Shown here: positions 21,097-33,000 of the stretch, piece after piece
How positions within the stretch are numbered: the first letter of the stretch is position 1
Layout: each line of letters opens with the position of its first letter
From: Hippasteria phrygiana
Taxonomy: Eukaryota; Echinodermata; Asteroidea; Valvatida; Goniasteridae
Direction: 5' to 3'
Assembly (NCBI GenBank): GCA_037893225.1
Contig: JAZGUH010000556.1
Span: 862,001 to 926,000, forward strand
DNA: 64,000 bases
Position numbers and translations under genes: made by a program
The notes under the pieces: model-generated
Told to the model about the DNA's origin: nothing
What the model saw: only the letters and a program-made list of their open reading frames with translations
The model's database searches: none

Positions 21097-24000
21097 CTAC
21101 AAATTAAAGAAAATATAAGTATCAGAATTATCACAGCCAAAAACTACCAATCTGCAACAAAAATACGTATGCCTCAACAAATGCAAACAATACACTACAA
21201 AACAACATTTGTTCTAAAAAAAATTGTAAATGATGGATGTACATTGCTGTCAGAATTTTAAGAGTTGACATTAAATTGTTTTCCCGGAATGAAGACACTG
21301 ACAAAATGGCAGGCCACCAAAATAGGGAAATGTAGCTCAGTTTGTAATGCACCAGTTTGGCATTCCAGAGGTCTCAGGTTCAAATCCCTTGTGTTATTTT
21401 TGTTTGTTAACTCTAAAACTTCAAAATAAATTGTCAAACTGGCTTCTGCCAGTTTTCTTTGTTCACTTTGAAAATTACTCAAAAATTTAACTAAAATGGA
21501 GAACATATTGGATTTGTATTGGTTGAATGAAAACAGCAGAATTGAAGGTTTAATTGATGCTGCATGGACTAAATATGTGGGAGTGAGAGTCATGTAAATT
21601 TGTTGTACGGAACTGCGGTAATATTTACCATTTTCATTTCTTGGAAAAGCTTCGTTCAATCTCTGTAGAATCTCATGCATCTCCGCCTCCTCGGGCGGGA
21701 ACACCCTCGATGCCGACAAGTTAGGAAACAACACCGTCGATTGGTCAGTCAAATGGGCTGGGAGGAGGCTCCTGGATGCAAATGTGCCTGGAGTCATAGC
21801 CGATTGGTTGTCAAGCTGCGGTGGGCGGGGCATGGTGCTGTCACTCAACCCCGGAGTCATTTTTGGATTGGTCATGTATGGCGGGTAGGTCCCTGGTGTT
21901 GTTGCCGATTGGTCCAAAGTTGGAAGTGGGCGGGGCATTTCTCTGCCATTCATTACTGCATCAGTTGCTGATTGGTTGATCACATTTGGTGGGCGGAGTT
22001 CCTCACTGTCAATCAAATCTCCTGATTGGTTTATCGTTGCGTAACTCGGAGTTGAGGGGATGAATATTGTAGCGTGTCCGTTATCAGTCACATCAATGCT
22101 GTGATGTGATTGGATGATACCGTGATGAGATGGTAATTTGGGTGGAGCTGTCAGATCAAGAACACCCCTTGTGGGCGGGGCATAGTATGAAGGGGGCGGA
22201 GCCGGACGGTTTGGGATGTACATGGATGAGCTTGCTTTTGGGGGTGTTTGGTGCTGAAATGGAAAATGATAACAAATAATGCAAGAGCAAAGCAATGAAT
22301 GAAATGAACCCAAAAAAAGTGACATGGTTGTTTCTGTCCACAGAACTCCGCAAAATTTTGGGCTTAACACAAAACGTTCTTAAGCAAATTTTCATACTTA
22401 GCATTAATCAACCTAATTCTTGGCTAAGCAAATCGTTTCTGTGCTCAGCAAAACTGTTGCGTAATATAGGGGAGAAAATGTCTTAAAATATGAATTTGCG
22501 CGCTTCCATAACAGTTCCGTAAAATTGGCCCCGGTCTGCCTTTAGGCTGTCAAATAGAACTCAATTTTACCTCAAAATGCAAGGGAAAGTTTCATTGTTT
22601 TCAAATATTTAAAACTGATGACCAAGTAACAATGACAAATTCGACCCCCAACTACCCATGAATCTGTCACTCACATTGCTATAGGGTAAAGACAGACTAA
22701 AGAGTCCGGTGCTAGACTAGTCCGTGTTTGGTACCGTTCACATTACTACAAGGTAAAGACAGACCGAAGAGTCCGGTGCTAGACTAGTCCGTGTTTGCTA
22801 CCAAGACTTTTCTCATGAAGTGATAGAAAGTGATAGTGAAATTGCAAGACTTGCACGCTTATTTGGCTGTGCATGCTGATAGGATAACATCATGTAAAGC
22901 TGATATTATTACAATTTCCAGCCAATTTTCAATGTGGAAAAATGACCGATACCCGTTTTAAGAGATCCTTGAGTGTCTTCAGCTGCCTCTCCAGCTGTCT
23001 GTTCTGCTCCTCCAATACTTCCTGCTTGGCTCGTATCATCTCTCCCTCTGCATCCGTTTCCTCTTCACCACCTGAACTGTCATTATAGTCGCCCTCGTCC
23101 TCGTTGGGATGGCTATCTCTGGCTGCGGCCATCTGTCTACGGAACAGCTGTTCTATGTCGCCGATGAGTTCCCTGAAATAAATTTATTATCAGACAATGT
23201 CAAAAATACTTTTCCAAAAATACGGAAATCTGTTCAAGTTCTCTTTGGTATTGTATTGGTAAATTTAGAAACAGCACGTAATAATTTTAACCAAAAAAAA
23301 GAGCAAATTTTTTCAAATTTACTCATTCATTATTCGTAATATAATTAGCATTCTTGAACTAGATATGTCGGCACTCGGAAGCTCTTTTAAAGTGGGGACA
23401 CTGAAAGGTTTAAATAGACATTTGGAAAATTATGCAAAAATTCAAAGATTTTGAGTGTAAACATTTACAAAATGCTTCTCTGTTTAAGCAAGGCACATCA
23501 TTAGCTGTAGGAAAGTTGAGAAACCAATGTTCTATTATTAAACTGAACTTTGTCCAGAAAAGTGATATTTATGTTTCTATTTGGATCTGGACCCAAGAAA
23601 ACCGTAAGTGTGGTACTGTGGTAGGGCTAGCAACCTAAAATGTAGCCTCTGTTGTAGTCCTTTTACCTAGAATGGCTTTGAGCCTTTTGGGGGAGTGGGT
23701 ATACCACCCTTTCCCCCTCCTCCCCCCTTCACCCCCCACCCCCTGTGTGCACTGACCTGTATAGAATGAGCTCATTATATCAACCAGTATTAATTCTGGT
23801 ACAACAAAAACAGTGTTACCGCAATAAGCCAGTTTGGTATCTCAAAGGTTAAAGGTTATTCGGGATAAAAATTGCTGACGTAATGTCATGCCACGTTACG
23901 CGAACGCACATTTTGATTGAATTTACCACATGCGCATTGTGCGACCTCCTTTTGCGTTCACATGTGCGTTAGGTCACGCGGGTCATTCGGGATAAAATGT

Positions 24001-27000
24001 CATTGTGCACATGCGCAGTTGAAATACCGAACTGGCTTATTGATACGGCTTTCAGACAATATGTGACCCGCTCTGCAAAAATGAGTCGCACATTACACTT
24101 TCACACACGGAGTGGTTTAATATCTCATTTTTAATATAACTATAAGAAATCGCACATTTAAAAACAAAATTTAAAAAAGGATTACACTACAGAGTTGTGC
24201 CATACATCAAATGAAAGCTTATTTCATGCTCTTTCAGACCAACTGTAAAGCTTTAAAAAAAAATCAGACTCATTTTTGTAGAGCGAGTCACATGAAATGA
24301 TCCCTAACAATAACAGCCCACTTTTAATTGCTTCCATAAAGGTGTCAGATTCATCAGCATTATAAAAACCTATGCTTCAACTCACTGATTTTCCTGCTCT
24401 AGTACATCGATCAAGTCTTCTAGATCCCTACGCTCTCTGGATCGGTCGGGGGATACATCAGAGGGGCGTGACCAGCTATCAGGGGAGGGCGTGGCTGAAG
24501 TAGAGTGTGAAAGCGCTGGCTTCATGTCTTCAACTGCAGCTAACCTGGTAGCAGAAAATAATCAGGGAGCGAAAAATAGTTGTATTTGGGGTGTAAGTCA
24601 TATTTTTACAATGACCTTTGTATTTCTTCAAAATAATTTCAAGAGATATTGGGACTCACTTGGTTCATTTCCATGATCATTGTATTATATTTCGTTGTGT
24701 GCCCGGAAAAAGGTCGTAAGGACGAACAATGCGTCAAAAGGTCAAATTTAGGTTTTTCGTGTAATCGATAGAGTATTGAAATATCTTTCATTTGATGTAC
24801 ATTTCGTCTCAAGGGGTGACGTCATTCTGACGTAATTAACAGAATGAAAAGGACGGAAGGGGATTTTGCATGTTTTCACCTGGTGAAAGGACGTCAGCGT
24901 GTAATTCCAATGTAACAAAACATGATACAAGTACGTTCACCTCTAGACTTCAGTGGGACGTAAATGCGCTAGGAGCAAAGTTTGTTCCCGGCAAAAGGTC
25001 GTTAGCATAAATATGTAAATAACTTTGAAATTAAGTAAGATTTGTATTTGAAAATGCACAACATTATTGGAAATATTAAAGAAATCCATCTGACAAAAAT
25101 TCAGCCTTTTGCGTTTCTTAATTTAGAAATGAAAACACCAAGTTCAAAAACTTTAAAGTTAATTTTGTCAAAATGTGATTTTTGTGTGACTGGGCTTCTA
25201 ACGTCATTTTACCAGGCACGCAATTTGTGCTTTTAAATGTGTCATTAAAACAGATGTCATGTAGTGAGTTTTGCAGAATCACGACTGGTTTTTTGAGTAC
25301 ATGACAGGGTTAAAAATTTCTACACGTACAGAAATAATGTATAAATTCAAAGGTTAAAACTTCACCAAGTGGTCTTTACTTTTCAGAGATGTGTCCCAGA
25401 CGAACGTGCATGTCAATCTTACTGTCCAACGGATCCCTGTAAACAAAATGATTGACGAATTTCATATTGAAGAGAATATCACTGATATGTGCATTTCCGG
25501 GTATGAAAGTAAGGCTCAGTGCGAAGTAAAAAAGACCTTTGTTGAGTTTATTCGTTGGCAATATACAGGGTGGCCCAAAAACAAACCGGAACAGCATACT
25601 TCCGCTACTTTGAGACTCAAACAACCTACACCAATGCATGGGTAATTTTGTTTTTAAAAAATGATACCAAGATCTCCCGATTCGGTCCAGAAGTTTTTGT
25701 TTTAGAACCTATTTTGTGGAACAAAGTCGGGGGTCATTTGGTCCCGAGGTGTAACAAGTATGCTATCATCATGCTCTTTTCTGCATGGAACAAATGGCCA
25801 AGTGACCCGACTTTGCTTCTAAAAATTTGCTCTGGAGCAAAAACTACTGGACCGAATCGGGAGGTCTTCGTATCATTTTTCTTCTAAAAAGATTCTCCAT
25901 CAATCGGTACAGATGGTTTGACTCTAAAAGTAGTGGAAGTGGAAGGGTTTTTTTGGTGGGGGGTCACCCTGTATAGACAGTAAAATCTTTCAAATTTTGA
26001 GAAGTTATTTGCAAATTGGATGGTTGGCGAATAAGCCAGTGTGGCCCAGACAATCACTATACCTGTATGCATACGAGTCTGTGTACCGGTAGTCATCGTC
26101 AATGGGCAGGTACTTGAGTTTAACACGGCGGCCATGTTTCTTGCTCAACTTGTTCCGAATCGTCTTAACAAAGGCACGGATATCCTCTTTGGAAGATGTC
26201 TGAGAAAAAAATTGTAAAATAATAAAAACAAAATATTATAAAGTTATTATCAGGGGAATATCGAAAATGCTTTGACAAATTTTTTTTTTTTAATTTAAAA
26301 CAATTTCAAAACTTTTTGGGGAATATCTTAGGTTGTCTGATAATTTGATATACGTTTGGTGTAATCGCTGGTTCTGCACGGTCTTACAATAACAACACAA
26401 TCTTTTAATCTATCATTTGCATAAGCATCAGTTGATCGTGTAAACATCGCTCGATTGCGCAAACATCACTCGATCATGCAGGGCAGAGTTTGCGCCATCT
26501 ACCAATCACGCTGGGAACTTGCGCAATCGACCGATAGCGCAAACTCGTTCCTGCTCAATCTATTGACTGCACAAGTTCTGCCCTGCGCAGTCGGCCAATC
26601 ACGAACCCACCCTTCACAATCGACCGATCACGTAAACCCGTTCTGAACACGATCTACCGAACAGCACATTACGTGGCAAAACTGCCTTTAACCATTGGTA
26701 GATCGCACAAAATCTACGCTGTGCGATTGGCCGATGCTTGTGTGATTGGTCGATGCTTGTGCGATCGACCAATGCTTGTCCACACAATAGATTGCGTAAA
26801 AGTGCAGCATGATCTATTGATCGTGCCAACATGTACATAATTCTAATGATAATCTACATAATCCTAATAACAATCCTATTTCCTAGGGTGTGTGGAAAAT
26901 CATTTTAAAATTGGAGCATTCATGACTGTCAGGCTTAATGAATACATGGGACGTATTCGAAACTCTGTTCTCGTGATGAATGAATGAGTTTTGAATGACG

Positions 27001-30000
27001 AGAACCAACACGTGAACGGTGTTCGCGAACAGGATTTTCACTCCCCGCTTATTGGGGAGTAGATGAAGAACGTCAAGAACAAAGATGGCGGACTTAGGCC
27101 CTTCCGGAACTTGCGTTAATTTTTGTGCACTTGGAAGCACTCATTCAGTCCAGGAACAGTATAAATGATGTAAGAAAACTAAAATTGTACGTGATTATAG
27201 GAGTGGGCTTGTATTTGGCAATTTCTACTGCTGTTCCAGGATTTCAATTATTTTCGTAAGATGGTGAATTTTCCTTTCTTTTCATTCGGAGTATTAATAT
27301 GGGGGGCTGCCATCTTGAATCTTCGCCCCAGAAGCACTCTACACGGCACTTTGGCATTCGTAATCGGCAACCAGAGAATGCTGTTTGCAGGTTACCCGAG
27401 AACGGGGTTTCGAATACACCCATGAATTGGTTAAATACGAAGTGTACTCTGTTATTCTGAATACATACTTAGTGCGGAAAATAAAACAACATATTAAAAA
27501 TAATAAAAAATATATATATCGTTTAAGAACTATTTTTAGCATTTTCTTAGCTCTGTGAAAAACCAGAACACTTCATCATCTTAGCTGTCTAATCAATTTT
27601 TTTCTCTTTGATGTAATTTCGTTCTTACCTCGAGGACGTACTCTTGTGTTGGATGGGTGAGCTTGTGTTTCTTGGTTGTCATGCCGACAAAGTAGCAATC
27701 CTGACACATGTCGTAGTTGAGACACTTCAGACACTTGAAGCGAAGGCCAATAATTGGAAACATCTTGCAGATGTTGCATTTAGCCTCGTGCCTCACTGGA
27801 AAAGAACATATTCTTCAAAACTATATTAAAATGTCGGAGGAAGAATTTTTTAACAAATATTTTTGATATTTTTGAAAATATTTCTTAATTTTTGACAACT
27901 GAAGTAATATGACTCAGTCATCATACGGCTGTGCTATGAACTTTCAATGTAAAAATTAATTTTGTAGTTTTTAAAGTCATATTTTCGGAATGTTGTAGCT
28001 TTTGTAGTTTAAATGGTTAATATTCTACAGCTTACTAGTCTCAGAGGCCGCCAAGCGGTGCATTGTGGGTAGCCACGCAATTGTCTGGGGTTCCGCCATC
28101 AGCCAGTTTGTGTATCTGTCTTGAGAAACCGTTGTTCCAATTACCTGAAAGACAAACAAATAATTGTCAATAAACATTCCAAAAAGTTTAGAATTGTCAC
28201 TTTTGGCAATTTTGGGGGGGTTTTTTGGGGGGGAGGGGGCATTGCTTTTTTGCATTTATTTTCAAGCAGATAGAAAGTATATCACAGGGGTGAGATTTGA
28301 GCAAAATGAAAAATCCATGAAAGATTCAAAGGCATTTTATTCGTATGGCGTTGCTGAAAAATGCACAGGAAAACTGCATTTTCTACCAAAAGATACGGTT
28401 CAAAATTGCAAAACAATTTAATTAAATCATTAGAATTAAGAGAAGACTGTTTCAGCTTGCAGAGGTCATTTTGGAATGATCAAAACAATTTAAAAACCAA
28501 AAAATCTTTCGGAAATCTGGGCGATGTCTTACCCAAAATCCTGCAATCGGGGAAAGTCCCGAGAAACCTCACGCCTGATATCAAGCCAAAGATTTGGAAA
28601 TGGACCTCAAATTTATTTATTTATATTTTGTTTAGGCAACAAGACGTCAAATTTGGCACCGATCCAATTTTTGCTTACCAGGGCGGAGCCAGCATTTTCT
28701 AAAGAGGGGGTCAAGCCTGTCATACTTCCTATTTTTTACCTTTTACCAGCAAAAACAATGTAGAGCATGAATGGGGCTTAGGACGGACAGATTTTATTGT
28801 TTTACCTGTAATAGCCTTACAATAAAATATAGAGTGGGTGGGTGGGGAATGTTCGACACCCCCTCCCATCTGCAACTTCATACCAAAATTCTTTACTGAA
28901 CGTACTGTTGCAAAACAGCTGTTGACGGCTGCGCCAGCATTCCTCCCCAAAGCAGCACTCTCGTTGATCAACTCGGTTATCTGTGGACGCAAGAGAACAC
29001 GACGACGTTAATTATAAAGGAGCAAGAAGAGCACAAATGTGTCATCAACAACTAACCCTGTCAACGCCGGTATCCATGTGCCGGTACTGTGTGACTCGGG
29101 ACTCGAATTTGAGTCCAACATCTTTTGGCGGCTTGGACCTGGATGTGAATCACAATGATGAGTGACTCATTCTTCGACCGACGCATTGTTTGCCACTCAA
29201 AGTTGCTGGCGAAATTTTCCATTATTAATTTTTTTTAAATAAAATACTCGCTCGTACTATTCATTTTATTTTTTCAGACATTATTTAACCCTGACCGTCC
29301 CCAATTTTAATATGATTTTGCACGCACCCTAGGGAGTTAGGGTTAATCATATTTTATTACTATTCTATCTTTGAGTGGCGTAAGTCAGATTGAATTGCTT
29401 GCACCTATAAGTAACAAGCCACGCAGCAGGTGACAAATACTACAATCTGTGCAACTTGAATGATTACGTCTAAAATTAATAAATAAATACACAGACATTT
29501 AACATGGACACAAACTTTATCTTCTACCTCTAAAGGCTACCCACATTTTTCGATTATCCGAGTGGGGAAAAACTAATACGACATACAAGGCATGATCAAA
29601 TATTTGAGAATACTGGATATTTTGACAAGGACATAATATTCCCTTTGCTGGGTTTGTACTGGGGCTGAGTCAAATCAAATAATTGAATATTTGAATATTC
29701 AACCTTCCATTCGATCAAATATTTGAATATTCAGTTGTCTGGATGGCAGATTTTTGGGTAAACAAAAGTATGTACAGAGGCAGACTAATTAACGCACGAA
29801 ACTGCTCATTATCATTATTTTAACAGATTCTCACTTTTTGACTATCGCCAGCACCAAGGAATAATTTAGTAAAGGTTTAGCACACGTGCAAAAATGCAGA
29901 AATCCAGGTATATTCATCATTATGCATTTCTAACCCAGAAAGATGCCTGGTGTCATGCAATTATTTGGACAGGAACCAGTCACAAAGTCACAGATGCAGT

Positions 30001-33000
30001 TTTATTATAAAAATGTAAACTTTTTCCATTCTTATATTCCTTTGCATTTCACCTTCGAATATTCAAACTCGAAAATAAATACTTGAATATTCGATAATCG
30101 ATCAAATATTCAAATATTCGACACAGCCCCAGTTTGTACCCGCGTGCAGAATATACCAATCAGAAAATGACCAACAAGTAGCCATTTCATACCTTTACGA
30201 GTATCAGGCTACACTTACCCTGATAAGATCTTGCAGAAATGCCATCATATTCCGGCGACTTATTCCCCCTGCTCTGTCAGTCAGCTGCTGATACCAGTCT
30301 AGGGATCAAAATATGGAAAGATTCTTTGAAGTTTTAATCACATTAAAAGGTAAAATACGACATTTGCAAATATCAAAAAACAAAACTACTGAATTATTAT
30401 GAAATGCCTTTAATACTTTACTAAGTAAATAATTTTTGTGAAATCATGGCACGTCATTTTTTTCTTAAAGTGGAATTTTTGTATCAATTTCCAGCGATGG
30501 TCGGCCAACCATTGCTGAAAAAACGACCATAAATAAATACCGATTATGAAAATAACATTCTGGAACATATGTGACCAAGATGAAATCTTTGACTCACACT
30601 GATATTTCTCTGTAAGAGGACTCGTACAGAGTGCAACCATGCATATCTTGGCCGATAATACCTTCACACATCCAGTACGACCTCTGGGGAAAAAAAAGAA
30701 AAAAAGTGGACATTATTAAAGTGACAGAAAGAAAAAAAAAACCCAGAAACTACACCGGTGGACCAGAATTATGGATTCATGAATTCTGACTAGTGACCCC
30801 CCGTAACAAAGATACCGACATATTTGCTTAAAGAATTTGCTTAATAGAGTAACAAAGTCTGATGTCAGTTGGCGCTACAACTGGCTTCAAACAAATGGAG
30901 ATTTTGACTGTTCCTTTGTTAACAGCCAGTCATGCAAACACATTGACACAAAATAACAAAAGTATTCTGGCTCCAAACATTGCATTGACGTCATCACTTC
31001 GGTACTCTATTTGCTTAAAAATATGAATGCAACAACATAAATCTCCAGGCACACGAAGGCTTTAGAAACGACTAACCCATGAAATAGGAAAACACTTCTA
31101 CTAACCGTTTAAGGTAATATACAACATTTGCAAACATAAAAAAACAAAACTACTGAATTATTATGAAAAACCGTACTTGACTGTTAGTAAATAATAGTCT
31201 CAAGCATCCTGTGAAATCATGGCACCTGGTGTGCTGTCATTTTCAATAAGAATTTTTGTATCAATTTCCAGTGATGGTTGGCCAATCATCTTTGGGGAAA
31301 AAAAATGACTTTTGTTTAAAACACTGCCCCCAATTTACCAACTTTAGTTAGTCCACATTCTGTTTGGCAACTAGTTACACATCCGTGAATGCGTGCAAAT
31401 CAGCCAGTTTAATTTCCTGTTAATTCCTTGACCGCTATAAAGTAGGGTCGGGGAACCAGACTACAAGAACAGCATTTTTTCTCTTTATTTTCCCAGCATC
31501 TATACAAACAAAACTTTAAACCAGTCAGTGTTACAGTATTTGCTGTAAAATACTAACCCCGAAATCCATTCATTTCTGAAAATTACAGAAAAATCAAATG
31601 CTGTATAGTACCTTTAAGCAACACTATGAAATTGAGCCCTAAACCTTCAGGAAATACCATCATATCAGATTACAAGTTTTCCAAAATGTTTCGTGTTGCC
31701 GGGTCAGATATACTTACTTATCATACAGGTTAAACACCCAGTTCAACAGCAGGTCTGTGCTAGCGCCGACGTCCATCATGCTGCTGTGCCTAAGGGAATA
31801 AGTCGTGTAGAACACCTCGTAAATGATGCCATGAAGCTGCAGAACGTCGAGAAAGGTGTCGTTGCGCCGACGGAATCCGTACTGATCAAAGGCCGAACTG
31901 ATTGTTGACAAACCAACAAAATCCACTGAAAAAAAAACCAGAAGTTGATAGATAGAAAGAAAATCTTGGTGATACTACAGATTGTGGGTTTTGATCAAGA
32001 GGGGTCTTGGTGCCTGTGTCCTTGAGCAAGACACTCTGTCACAAGTTGCTTCTCTCCACCAATGAGTAAATGGGTACCTGTGAGGGCAGTGATGGTTATG
32101 TTTGATTAGCCTGGGTGCGCTTAACTTACAGCAGGGGCTGTATACTCCCCAGGGAGCTGAGGTTTTAGCAGGGACTGTTGGGCCAGATGAGCAGAGATAA
32201 TAATTGTAAACGTTGCGATTTAGTCTAACTTAAAAAGAGCCTTCTAAATGCTAGTGTCATATAAATTTCTGACTCCGATGAATATCCGATCCTTTACCCA
32301 TGATGCATTGCAATACAATTTTGCTTTTACAACGGACACAATTTTTAGAAAGGACATAACCTTTAACCTCATCTTAACCCTAACCCTCCCTTCAACCCGA
32401 AGCCCTATAAACCCTAACCCCAAGCCTATTTCTCACCCTATGTTTCTTATTGTTTTGGTGTACGGGGGGGCTTACTGAGCATGTGCACTGTAACCAATAA
32501 GACAGATATATTCATGGAGTCTGATATTCATGCGACACTGGTTATTTTTTACGATCATCGCTACAACCGAACAATTAACTAAAACAGACATCTTCTTTTT
32601 CTCCCAAACTGTAATATCCAGTACACAATATTTCCTATACCAAACTATATACATTTTGTTATAGATCGAATGATTTTTCAACACAGTGGCGTTCAAATGT
32701 GTTTAGTTGACTTTTATATGGTCAGAGTGCTTACCTAGAAGTATAAAACAAAGTGAGGGAAAATACTCACAGTTGAGGAGTTTTTGCAGCGTTCTTAACT
32801 TCATGGCAGCTCTGTACTCAGCAAACTGAATGTCTCCCAGGTCATCTGTGTCGAGTTAAAAAAAAAACAAAGATGTCAAGTCAAATAAAAATGTCAAGAC
32901 TACATTTTTCAAACTCATATTAAAGGAAAAAACAATGCAGGGTTCCCCCAGAAATCTGAAAACCAAATTCCATGACTTTTCCAGGACTTTCCAGGATTAA

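Noticed and set aside
21675..21971. Plus-strand ORF over the dystrophin-like tail exon
   Set aside because: It is the antisense shadow of exon 13, whose frame is supported by splice phase and a conserved C-terminal motif.
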